Shown piece by piece: positions 55,452 to 64,000 of a stretch of DNA of 64,000 nt. The notes beneath the pieces are model-generated. The model made no database searches. It saw only the letters and a program-made list of their open reading frames with translations, and was not told the DNA's origin. Made by a program: the position numbers and the translations under genes. Every line of letters begins with the position of its first letter. Position 1 is the first letter of the stretch. This DNA comes from Drechslerella dactyloides (Eukaryota > Ascomycota > Orbiliomycetes > Orbiliales > Orbiliaceae), in the NCBI GenBank assembly GCA_020064725.1, contig JAGTWJ010000017.1, positions 3,410,001-3,474,000 on the forward strand, read 5' to 3'.

Positions 55452-58433
55452 ATGAGCGGCATCCTAAACACGCACCTCCTATCCAGCATCTCGTCGACCT
55501 CCCCGCTCAGCGCGGACGGCACCGCGCGCCTGATCGCCAATGTCTTCCTTACGGGTCTTGTGACGGGCATCTACACGCCGGGACTGCACTCGCTGCTCGT
55601 GTCAGCCGTCAGCTGGTGCACTGTTGCGATTGTGCTGTTCATGGTGCAGAAGCAGTCGATGCGCGATGGCGAGGCGCAGGGTGCCGCCGTCGACCGCAAG
55701 ACGAAGAGGAAGGTTACGGCTTTGATCGCGTGTATCTTGCTGTCGGGCGTGTGCGAGCGGGTTGTGGGGCCGGATTGGGAGGTGAAGACCAAGGCCGCGT
55801 GGTGGAATAAGGTCTGTCGACACTCCGTATCTATCTATTTTACAGTCTAGGTATATGCATGGTGGAATATTATGGACATGAGCTTACGCGGACTACGCCA
55901 TAGGCAGGTCTACCTCTCGTCACGCGGTTCCTGCGAAACTACCTCCTCGGCGAGCCCGGGATCCTCGAGGGCTCCGCGCGCGGGTCCAAGCGGCTGCTGG
56001 CGCTGATATCCACCGTCGCATTCCTAACGCTCGCGCCGCGGGCGATACCGGATAGCAACATGGCGTTGGGACTGGCGAATATCGCCTTCCAGTCGATGAC
56101 GTACGTGCTGCTTGAGGATATAGCGCTGGGGTCCGGCAGGGACAACAAGAATATTCCCGGTGTGCCGGCGCCGGATGTGCGGTCGCTGGCGAACGGTGGG
56201 TATCTTCGGACGGCGGTCGGGGCGACGGTTGGGTTGGTGCTGTTGGCGGCGTACTTTGAGAAGCCGCTGGACGATTATGCTCTGAAGGCGAATCCGGGGT
56301 ATTCGCTGATAAAGATACTGGCGATGGGGACGCTTGGTGGGTTTCGGTGGCTGTGTCTACCGTTGCTGGTGGGTTGATACATTACATGTTTCTACTGCGT
56401 GATGTTGGCGCTGATGTAGACTGTGGGATTCAGGTTTCGAGGTTGTCGTCGCCGTCTGGCAGTTTGGTGGACCTGGCGGTAACGCTGATCGCGAGTCAAT
56501 GGGCTCTGTCGACGTCGCCGTTTCAGTTTTTGGGAACCGTCGGCACGCTTATTCTGATATCCTTCCATTTCGTTGCCCCGCCGGGTGGCAGAGATGGTAG
56601 GTTATCGCAGGTGCTCGGCCCCACGAGGGTGACGATTGCGAGCCTCTTCATCTTCCTCATCATAACGTCCGTCATGGTCTCCACGATGCCGGCGCAACCA
56701 TCGAAAGTTGCATTTACAGAGTCGTCGCCGCCACCGCAGCCAATTAGTACCGCGCCGCCATCACATGTGCATCCTATCAAGCATCTGATGGATAAGGGCG
56801 CCAAGGACTTCGAAGATATGAAGCAGCGTCAGTCGACCTCCCTGAACGATGCGGTTAAAAACTACTGGAAACGGTACAAGATGCCGCCGCCGCCAAACTT
56901 CGACAAGTGGTACGAGTTCGCCGTCGCCCACGACTCGGCACTGATCGATGAATACGACATGATATACCACCAGATCCGCCCGTTCTGGGGCATGCCGGCC
57001 AAGATGGTGCGAGACCGCGCGAGGGAAGCACTGGGCTTCAAGCAGGCGTTCATGACGCTGTCAATCCGCAAGGGCAAGGTCATCGACGTGCACGACGCGG
57101 AAGACTGGCAGCGCCATGCCACCGTCGGGATGCTCGCGAGCTTCAAGAAATGGATACCAGACATGGACCTCGCGTTCAACCTGCACGACGAGCCGCGTGT
57201 CGTCACCCCCGCCGAAGACATGGCCATATTCCTCGCCCGCTTCCGCAACATCGACTGGCTCGAGTCCCCCAAGAACAAGTTCACCGGCTTTCCCAAGTCC
57301 GAGAAGGGCAAAGTCGAAGCCACCGACGACACCCGCTTCAATGAGTTCGCCCATCAGCCGATCTGGGGCAACAGCAAGCTCTCCTGCCCACCGGGCACGC
57401 CCGCGCGCGATCCCCTGGAAAAGACGCCCGACGCAGTAGATCAGTACGCCATGTCACCCATCGGTTTCATCTTCAACCGCACCGCTTTCACGGACGTCTG
57501 TCTCCAGCCGAGCGTCCGCTACCGCCACGGCTTCTTCCAGCGCCCAAACGCCTACCACGTCGCACACGCCCTCTTCCCCATCTTCTCGCAGAGCAGCGTC
57601 TCCTGCTACAACGATATCATCTACCCATCCCCCTGGTACTGGGCCGGCAAGGTCACCTACCAGGAAAAACGAGACAAACCCTGGGAAGAGAAGCGCGACC
57701 TCCTCTACTGGCGCGGATCCACAACCGGCGGCTTCTCCCGCCTCAGCGGGTGGAAGCACCAGCACCGGCAGCGCGTCGTCCGGCACCTGAACGCGGGAAA
57801 GTCCACAAGCTACACCCTCGAATCCTCAGGCTCCGGCGAATCCACCAAATGGAAACTCAAGACCACCCGGCGCTCAGAACTGAAAGAGCTCATCGACGTC
57901 AATTTCTCGCACATAGGACAATGCGACGACGCGGACTGCGAGGAGCAGAAGACGTTCTTCAAGCCGGGCGAAAGGGTCGAGCAGCAGGACGCGTGGAATT
58001 ACAAGTACCTGCTGGACATGGACGGCAACGCCTTCTCCGGCCGCTTCTACGCTTTCTTGCAGAGTCACAGCGCGGTGTTCAAGATGGCGCTGTTCCGCGA
58101 GTGGCATGAGGAGTGGCTGGTGCCGTGGGTGCACTACGTGCCGTTGACGCTGGATATGGGGGAGAGTGTCGAGGTGTTGCGGTACTTTACACGGGAGAAA
58201 GAAGGGGCGGAAGCTATACGGAAGATTGCGGAGCAAGGGCGGTATTGGGCGCGGAAAGTGCTGCGGAAGGAGGATTTTGAAGTGTGGTTCTTCAGGTTGC
58301 TGCTCGAGTGAGTATATCTTCTTTTTCTTGTTTCATTTATTCCGGTTATCTCGTCGGGACTAACTTGTGGGTAATCGATAGGTACGGACGGGTCATCGAT
58401 GACAACCGAGAGATCATAGGGTTTGATGTATAA
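55452..58433 (+). CDS. CAP10-type (GT90) glycosyltransferase with multi-pass membrane N-terminus
   Basis: GT90 enzymes such as the Cryptococcus beta-1,2-xylosyltransferase Cxt1 and Cap10 transfer sugars in the Golgi lumen. Four exons (55452-55811, 55904-56368, 56434-58307, 58382-58433) give 916 residues. The first ~420 residues hold about eight hydrophobic segments (IANVFLTGLVTGIY, AVSWCTVAIVLFMV, VGLVLLAAYF, IASLFIFLIITSVMV). The catalytic part follows: KWYEFAVAHDSALIDEYD, LAFNLHDEPRVV, LLYWRGSTTGGFSR, HRQRVVRHLN, then WNYKYLLDMDGNAFSGRF and FKMALFREW, which are standard CAP10 blocks. The final exon codes only 17 residues (YGRVIDDNREIIGFDV) behind a CTCGA/GTGAGT donor. Predicted Golgi enzyme; acceptor unknown. 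Confidence 0.9.
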
Positions 58434-59514
58434 GTGAATTAATGCCTGGGTATGGGGAACAGTCTGTACCGGTATGGGCGTGAGATGACATTGTTGGTAT
58501 ATTTTGGAGTTATGCTGTCTGCAGGTTTGTTTGCAACTGCTGGGATATAATGCTGTGTATTTGTGATATCTGTAGATTATATTGCAGAGTGCTATAGGGC
58601 GATTGATGACGTTCAAAAGCTGTAATACTTGTAGAATAATTATACTCCTGTCCCTCCACTGCATACTGGTCTATCCTGTGGTTGGTGTTTAGAGTAACTT
58701 CGGGCACCTGCCTGCGAGCCACCTAGCGAGAGCGCGTGGGCCGTCGACGACCCGGAATACCACACGCAACGCAATTGGCATACACTTGCGGCAGCCAGGC
58801 TGGTACAGTAGCAAGCGAATTATATAGATAGATTGCCATTATTATCTTGCGACTTAGCGAGTGTATTATGCAGTAGAAGCAAGAGACTTGATTGTGATAG
58901 CAGATCCTGTCAGCTGAGCTATACGTACACATTTGTCTTGATTTCGAGCGCACTTGCCCCATCATATTAGTAAAAAGATTGACAGCTAAATAGATCTTAA
59001 TTGCTTGCTGTTACATTTTGAGCCATGGAACCAAAAGACAAGGCACTGGGCAACTAGGGAGTGGGCCCGGGTATATAAAAAGAGGTACAATCCTATATAT
59101 AGTTACCTGTGTGGGGCACCATGACATATATATAAAAATTGTCTCGCTCGCGAGACTGCCGTACTATAACCGGCAAATATAAAGCAACTAAATATGAGAG
59201 GCTTATTTCTTGTTTGGTATTTTGTTATTAGGCTAAATACATAGATCTATCTTGATGACTAGACTTTTATTTTTGAAGCACTCTCCCGTACCGTTGCGAG
59301 TCCCTGCGATGAAAACTCAAGGTAGCCTGACAATATAGAATGTTCATATATATACTGCATTACTAGGCTATGATAATTTTATTAGAAGGTTTGTAAAGCA
59401 ACAGCAGCTAAAAGTCAGGACTTGAAGTAAAGTGCATTCAGGCCTAATCTGGGACTGAAATGCAATAAATTATGATTATATTAAGGAACATCAGGGTGCA
59501 TTCATATCATAACG
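58434..59514. other. Convergent AT-rich intergenic region between the two GT90 genes
   Basis: No gene seen. Very AT-rich with TATATATA tracts (59093-59101, 59125-59133). Short frames without domains only. Confidence 0.4.
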
Positions 59515-60988
59515 TTAGTACGGATCCCATTCGGTTACACCGAGCAAGCTATAGAAAAAACCGTTGCTCCTAAGTATAATTTACTCAAACTGGCAGACAC
59601 GGACGGGGTAGGACGAAACTTACTCGAATGAAGCATATGGGGTTGTATTATAATGTACTTCCGGTGTAAACTTCTGAACTTCCGCGTACTTTTTGAATAA
59701 ATATCGCCAGTAGCAGTCGACAGATGCTTTTGAAAGCCAATATTTCCAGAATTTTGACCTATAGATTTTAATGGGTATATTTAGTCGGCTAATAAAGAGC
59801 TCATGGTATTGGAAGGGCTTCTCGGTTCCACATACGATCTATCAGCAAGCTCTTCCGCAGCTGTGTCGTTATTCATGAGATGCTGCATCGTTTCTGGTAG
59901 TTTTTCCCATTTCCTCCCCGGAATGACGACCAAGTTGCGGTCAGATGAATCCGGGTCTGAGTTCATTAGAGGATGGAAATGCTGTATGAACTCCAGTTCA
60001 TGCGTTATAACGACCGAACGGCACATCATGAGATATCTGGAGAGGACGAATTGGTTAGTTGTAAACTTGCAATATCCTTTGAGCACAGAACTCACTTTAA
60101 TCTTCCAGAGTAGGCAATTCCTTCGAGATGAGCAAGGTATTTGAAACCGCAATGGGCATCCATCGTCATGACCGTCTCTTTATTCCCCCAGTCTACTTCT
60201 TCAATCTGAGCCCAACCCCAATCTTTCGCCAGATCGAAGAACTTCCTCCTGATATCCACCAGCAGCGCTCCCTTCCAGAATAGCTTTGGTGTTTTCGTTT
60301 TCCACGGGTGTCTTGCGTCGAATTCGCCAGCTTTTCGCTTTACTTCACTAAAGGTCCCGACCTTTGGTTCCGGCCACGAGTTGAAACCAAAATCCGGTAT
60401 GAGCCACAAATGCCTCTCTCTGTCTGTTCGGTCGAGGACTAATACGGGCACATTCGGATCGGAATTATCAAGATGGTCGTCGCAGTAGATTACAAACTCG
60501 ATGTCCGGGATCGGCTCTCGAGAGGTGAGCATTGCATCATGGATCATTGCTAATGTGGAATGAACACGGGAATGCCGTCCTCTGTCTTTCCATTTGACGT
60601 ACAGTTCGCCGTCAAGGATGACGGCTCGCACGATGTTGCCGGAGCCAGCCACCATCGCTTTGTCGATATGGTCGAGCGTGATGCCACCTTTCTGCCTCCA
60701 GAATGCCGCTGCTCTGTCTACTTCCCTGCATGCACGATTGTATTATTATCACTGGGCTTCTCATAGTTTTCAAATAACTTACACGAATAATCCGGGATAG
60801 ATGGCTAGACATCCCTCGTGTGATAAATGTCTGCTCGCCGCCAGGCCTTTCAGTTCCTCCGATACGTTGAACTTTCCCGTCGCAGGCTGCGCGCCGCTTG
60901 ATTCCGAGCGGTACGCTCTTTCCATATATACCAGCGCTGCCATGAGCGCAGCGGCATAGAGCACCAGTCTCCAAGGCGCTGGTGGCAT
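59515..60988 (-). CDS. Short CAP10-domain (GT90-like) glycosyltransferase, type II membrane protein
   Basis: Six exons (60988-60783, 60725-60096, 60036-59836, 59758-59624, 59548-59515) were sought; five are needed and join in frame to 401 residues. One hydrophobic N-terminal anchor (LVLYAAALMAALVYM) makes it type II. CAP10 blocks: IRAVILDGELYVKWKDRG, PDIEFVIYCDDHLDN, PKLFWKGALLVDIRRKFF, VMTMDAHCGFKYLAHLEG, IAYSGRLKYLMMCRSVVI, LEFIQHFHPL. Stopping at the first in-frame stop after exon 3 would lose the family's end. A GTATGT...CTATAG intron recovers DCYWRYLFKKYAEVQ, and a further GTAAGT...TTTCTATAG intron a 34-nt last exon (LLGVTEWDPY). The last exon is the least certain. Convergent with the larger GT90 gene. 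Confidence 0.82.
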
Positions 60989-61440
60989 GTTTAGTGAGAG
61001 TGTCGAAAGCCAGGTTTAAAAGTCAAGGGACTACTACTATATTCGCATTCCTCAAATCGAGACGAGGCTGAGATTTGAACATCCCCTTTTTACTTATATA
61101 ATCGATCGGCAACACAACCTACGCTTGGCCACTAAACCATCATACCATACTGGATAGATTCCATCCAGTTTCAACACGGAACTGGTGCAAAGTACTGGTC
61201 CAGTAAGCATTGCCGTTGGAATCACTAATATTCTATTAGCAGAACAACGGAGGCAGGAGGGCAGTACAGACTAGGCTAAGCGTCGAACTACCTAGAACGG
61301 CTTCCAGATCAGATTTTTGTCCGCTTAAACACTTGGGTTTCTTGGTATATATACCGGTGATATAAATAATTCCGGTCTGGTTTCTGGTCTCTTTGTGCAA
61401 CATAAGTGGTGCACGGTTCGGGTTAACCCGCAAGTATGTA
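60989..61440. other. Intergenic, upstream of the short GT90 gene
   Basis: Promoter region of the minus-strand GT90 gene on the left and the edge of the transposon nest on the right. A tRNA-like box A/box B spacing near 61050-61145 was examined and not accepted. No gene seen. Confidence 0.4.
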
Positions 61441-61662
61441 CAGGTATGTTCATTATTTCTGCGTACGCCCCGTAAAGGGGATAACGCGGAAATTGAGGCT
61501 TTCTTGGCTTCTGTCTTTTGGCCAATTGGCCCAATCGATTGCAATCCAAAAGATTGTTTTTTCTGATGATGCTTTGACCTCTCGCTTTACATACAAAACC
61601 CCCTGTCAAGCCACGTCCAAAAATGGGGTGTACGTCGTACGCAGAAATAATGGACATACCTG
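61441..61662. mobile_element. 222-bp MITE-like element with terminal inverted repeats
   Basis: Both ends carry the same ~27-bp inverted repeat beginning CAGGTATGT and ending GCGTACG, with one C/T difference between the two copies. The element is flanked by TA on each side (61439-61440 and 61663-61664), the target duplication of Tc1/mariner-type elements. The inside has no coding frame, so it is a non-autonomous copy. Confidence 0.75.
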
Positions 61663-61664
61663 TA

Positions 61665-61696
61665 CGAAGGCTTGTCAAATAAGTAACGCTACATTA
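61665..61696 (+). repeat. Left terminal inverted repeat of the Tc1-like element
   Basis: 32 bases matching 63288-63319 in inverse orientation without a mismatch; the next base breaks the match. Confidence 0.92.
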
Positions 61697-63089
61697 CTTT
61701 TTGCTTATTTACATGCTTCACCGGGGCCAAGCCGCCCTTTGCCCAGGGCACCGGGCAATTGGAGCGCACAGCTGCTATGAGGTCTGGCCTGCCAATAATA
61801 TTATCTGTAGTACCTTCTTTATACTTATTGCCCCCATATAACTTGATAACCAGCTGAATGTGACGTACAATGCGTGCTATCCATAGTCTAATACACGTAA
61901 TTGGCAGCTGGCGCCATTCAGTGAGCTATGCCTTCTCTATATCCTACCTCTTGGTTGGTGTTCTATGCCTGGATATCCTGTGCTTTAGGTAGTACCAGGC
62001 TGGCTCTATTATATTGAGATCAGGAGAGTTACCAGGCTATAGTAGCCTGCTAATAGTATGCAGGTTGTAGACAGCCTCTTGGGCATGGTGGTTGTGGCAA
62101 GGCACTTTGTCCTCCTGGACAATGTAGTCCCTCCCATACTTGGCTTTGCAGTTCTTTGTAAAAGGGATTAGCTTTGGGATTATGATCTTTGCCTGGTACC
62201 TATACCAATTAATGCCTTTGCCAGTACCATGCTCCAGAGCTCTATGTGTCTTGTTAAAAGTCTATTGTGGCTTCTTGCTAGGCTTGTTCCTGAGTCCTGT
62301 ATGCCTTATAGCAGTGAGTAACTTCTATTTCTTCCTGGCCTTTGGTTCTGCTGTTAAATTCATAGTAGCTATTGCCTTCTTAGCTGCCTTCTTCTGCTTT
62401 TTGGTCTCTGGCTCCCATATGTGGCATGGACCTATAGTATCCTAGGTGTAGCAGCCCCAGAACATAAACTTATTGGCTTTGTGCCAGCGCGCAGAGATTA
62501 TGTCAGAGTGGTAGCGTTCATGAGGTTGCCTCTATAGCTTGTAGCTGCTATGCCTCTGCCCAAGTACTATACTTGTTTTATTGCTCCAGATGACCTGCTT
62601 CCAGTCCTCTAATGTCTAATCTTTGTGCCTGAGGGCAAAGTCCAGCCTGGCCTGGCGCATAGCAGGTGTAAGGCCAGGCTTGCGTGTAGGCTTCAGCTTC
62701 TTGAACTTATTGTGCCTAAGTATTGTGCTGACTGTTTGGTGGCTTAGCTTGACAGTGCCTGTAAGAGAGTGTGTATTCGTACTGCGCCCTGACCTGTCCT
62801 TTGTGATAATGCTGATAATCTCCTGTTCTTTGGCCTGGGTGACCTTCTTTGGCCTACCAGCCCTCTGCTTGTCAACAACATGCTCCATAGTCAGGGACGT
62901 GTAATCCTGGGGATTATAGCCACGGTCTTTGGCCTTGTGCAGCAGCCTGGCAACTGCACTCCTAGAGACTCCAAATCTTGTAGCTATATCAGCCTGCTTG
63001 CCACCAGCACCTAGCAAGGTGAGTATCTGGATACGTTGACATGGTGTTGAATAGCGATCGCTGGTGGTGTCCTCAGCCTGAGGAGGCAT
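61689..63089 (-). pseudogene. Tc1-like transposase, eight in-frame TAG stops
   Basis: From ATG 63089 the first 157 codons are intact: a helix-turn-helix (RIQILTLLGAGGKQADIATR, GVSRSAVARLLHKAKDRG), an AT-hook-like RAGRPKK, and a second HTH (KLSHQTVSTILRHNKFKK). The frame then continues for ~310 codons with eight stops, all TAG, and no frameshift. Tc1 DDE blocks are recognisable: WSNKTSI where the first catalytic Asp is expected (Asn is read), VQEDKVPCHNH (second Asp) and SPDLNIIEPAW (Glu). The terminal TAG (61689-61691) lies inside the left inverted repeat. Each internal stop can come from TGG by one G-to-A change in a TpG context, the RIP signature on the opposite strand. Not functional. Confidence 0.92.
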
Positions 63090-63287
63090 GTTGTATATGT
63101 GTATATAGGATAATGGTGGCTATAGATGTTGATGAAGGAGAAGAGGGGTAAGTCTGCTAGTATCTGCTAGCAATTGGAGAAGCTGACATTGCTATTAGTA
63201 CTATAATTGCTTTTGTGCAATACCGGGCATGGTCCTTGGCATGGTCCCGGGCCCCACACACGAAATCATGGGCGGTTTCACCAAAAT

Positions 63288-63319
63288 TAATGTAGCGTTA
63301 CTTATTTGACAAGCCTTCG
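63288..63319 (-). repeat. Right terminal inverted repeat of the Tc1-like element
   Basis: Perfect inverse of 61665-61696, followed by the target TA at 63320-63321. Confidence 0.92.
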
Positions 63320-63352
63320 TATATACTATAATTATAAAGACTCTACGAAGGT

Positions 63353-63674
63353 GTGTCCCAAAAGTTTTTGCACTTTTTTCAAAAGCAATTATATGAAGTC
63401 GTGGTCGCTTACAGATTTGGCGCCAAGGAGCCAAGTCCACGACCCAAAATACTTCCCTAAAATCACAACTTCCAAACGCCCAAAAGCTGCCCTCGCAAAA
63501 CAAGACAATTGAAGGATATTCGCAATATTTTTTCCCAATTTTTTTTATAATTTTTGGGAGAGCTATTACCAGATATCTGCTTTGTTGTGGTCTTGGCTAG
63601 TACCCAATTCGGTCTCGACGGTATAATTGTTTTTTTGAGTGCGCACAGACAATGTGCAAAAACTTTTGGGACAC
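63353..63674. mobile_element. 322-bp element with 21-bp inverted ends, probable non-autonomous DNA transposon
   Basis: The 21 bases at 63353-63373 (GTGTCCCAAAAGTTTTTGCA, then C) recur inverted at 63654-63674. The interior is AT-rich and encodes no complete protein. The bases just outside do not show a clear TA duplication, so the exact ends may be off by a few bases. The TIR style suggests a mariner/pogo-type MITE. Confidence 0.6.
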
Positions 63675-64000
63675 GGTTCAAAATACGTAAAAATTATAAT
63701 ATGCTTAGGTAATTAGTATATATTTACTATTTAATATTTTCGATATAAATAAGACTTTATACGTGCTTGCAGTTATGGCGAGAGAGACCAATTTTACATC
63801 ACATTTTCTTACAATATGTATTGTATACCGCCATTTGTATAATTGAGACTACAAATCTAAGATCGGCTCATGCGATGTATCGGGAGAGCCTTAAAGGGCT
63901 AATAGCTTCACTAGATTTATCTAGTGAGCTAGGGACAAGCTCATGACCTACTAGTATATCCGAGCATCCAGTAAATTTGTAATATATTGCACAGGCCACC
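63675..64000. other. AT-rich right end, nothing recognised
   Basis: Highly AT-rich, no coding frame, no repeat ends seen. It may belong to a further decayed repeat cut by the window edge. Confidence 0.35.

Larger units (their letters stand above)
61665..63319 (-). mobile_element. Tc1/mariner-type DNA transposon, RIP-damaged
   Basis: A 1,655-bp element with perfect 32-bp terminal inverted repeats (outer bases CGAAGGCTTG) and TA target duplications at 61663-61664 and 63320-63321. It contains a single transposase reading frame on the minus strand that is continuous across the element but interrupted by stops. Sub-terminal sequences next to the perfect repeats are imperfectly inverted too. Complete ends mean it inserted as a whole and decayed in place. 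Confidence 0.92.

Noticed and set aside
61045..61150. tRNA-like sequence on the minus strand (box A-like TGGTTTAGTGG and box B-like TGTTCAAATC)
   Set aside because: The acceptor and T-stem bases do not pair and the T loop is the wrong size. At best it is a decayed tRNA-derived sequence.
62140..62445. 101-codon plus-strand hydrophobic frame
   Set aside because: It is the antisense of the transposase frame; hydrophobicity comes from the complement of Lys/Glu codons.
61689..62613. Reading the TAG codons of the transposase as a reassigned codon or readthrough
   Set aside because: The conserved nuclear genes in the window use TAG as a normal stop (for example RAD4, DUF6699-like, PAF1, SEC28, ATG37), and RIP explains the pattern.
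1..64000. CRISPR arrays, bacterial operons or ribosomal RNA
   Set aside because: No evenly spaced direct repeats, no Shine-Dalgarno-led gene runs and no rRNA motifs were seen; the sequence is eukaryotic.

Overview
The window is nuclear DNA of a filamentous ascomycete (most likely Pezizomycotina). Nearly every gene is broken by short introns (about 50-130 nt) with GTAAGT/GTACGT/GTGAGT donors and CAG/TAG acceptors. Several genes are fungal: the karyogamy protein Kar5, the TORC1 subunit Tco89, the ACBP/pexophagy protein Atg37 and GT90 (CAP10) glycosyltransferases. A Tc1-type transposon carries TGG-to-TAG damage of the kind left by repeat-induced point mutation (RIP). Exon limits were set by reading splice sites and keeping the frame. 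No alignments could be run.

Layout. 1-15.4 kb is a conserved housekeeping block: Kar5 (minus, cut by the left edge), the DNA-repair protein Rad4/XPC (plus), a small DUF6699-like protein (plus), the deadenylase subunit Pan2 (minus, ten exons) and an APC-superfamily permease (minus).

15.4-34.4 kb is an accessory island. It holds a very large gene (about 3,086 aa in four exons) for a homologue of the A subunit of bacterial Tc insecticidal toxin complexes, with no TcB or TcC partner in the window. Next to it are two damaged paralogous genes (about 27.0-27.6 and 31.5-32.8 kb). The second encodes a possible Cys-His-Asp (transglutaminase/papain-like) module. Between them, on the opposite strand, lies a 700-residue unknown protein with a possible chagasin-like (I42) domain.

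34.4-54.4 kb returns to compact housekeeping genes, often as head-to-head pairs: Tco89; GCP4 and a BolA protein (divergent); epsilon-COP and Paf1 (divergent); an unknown conserved-looking protein; Atg37; the complex I assembly methyltransferase NDUFAF7; a leucine-rich-repeat protein. 55.4-61 kb holds two convergent GT90 glycosyltransferases, one long with a multi-pass membrane N-terminus and one short type II protein.

61.4-63.7 kb is a transposon nest: a 222-bp TA-flanked element, a 1,655-bp Tc1-like element inserted at its right TA, and a 322-bp inverted-repeat element. The transposase frame is continuous but carries eight internal stops, all TAG.

How the genes relate: most are unlinked cellular functions (repair, mRNA decay, transcription elongation, vesicle coat, spindle nucleation, TOR signalling, pexophagy, complex I assembly). 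Only the 15.4-34.4 kb island looks like a functional group, possibly toxin-related and partly decayed. That reading is inference from adjacency and motifs.
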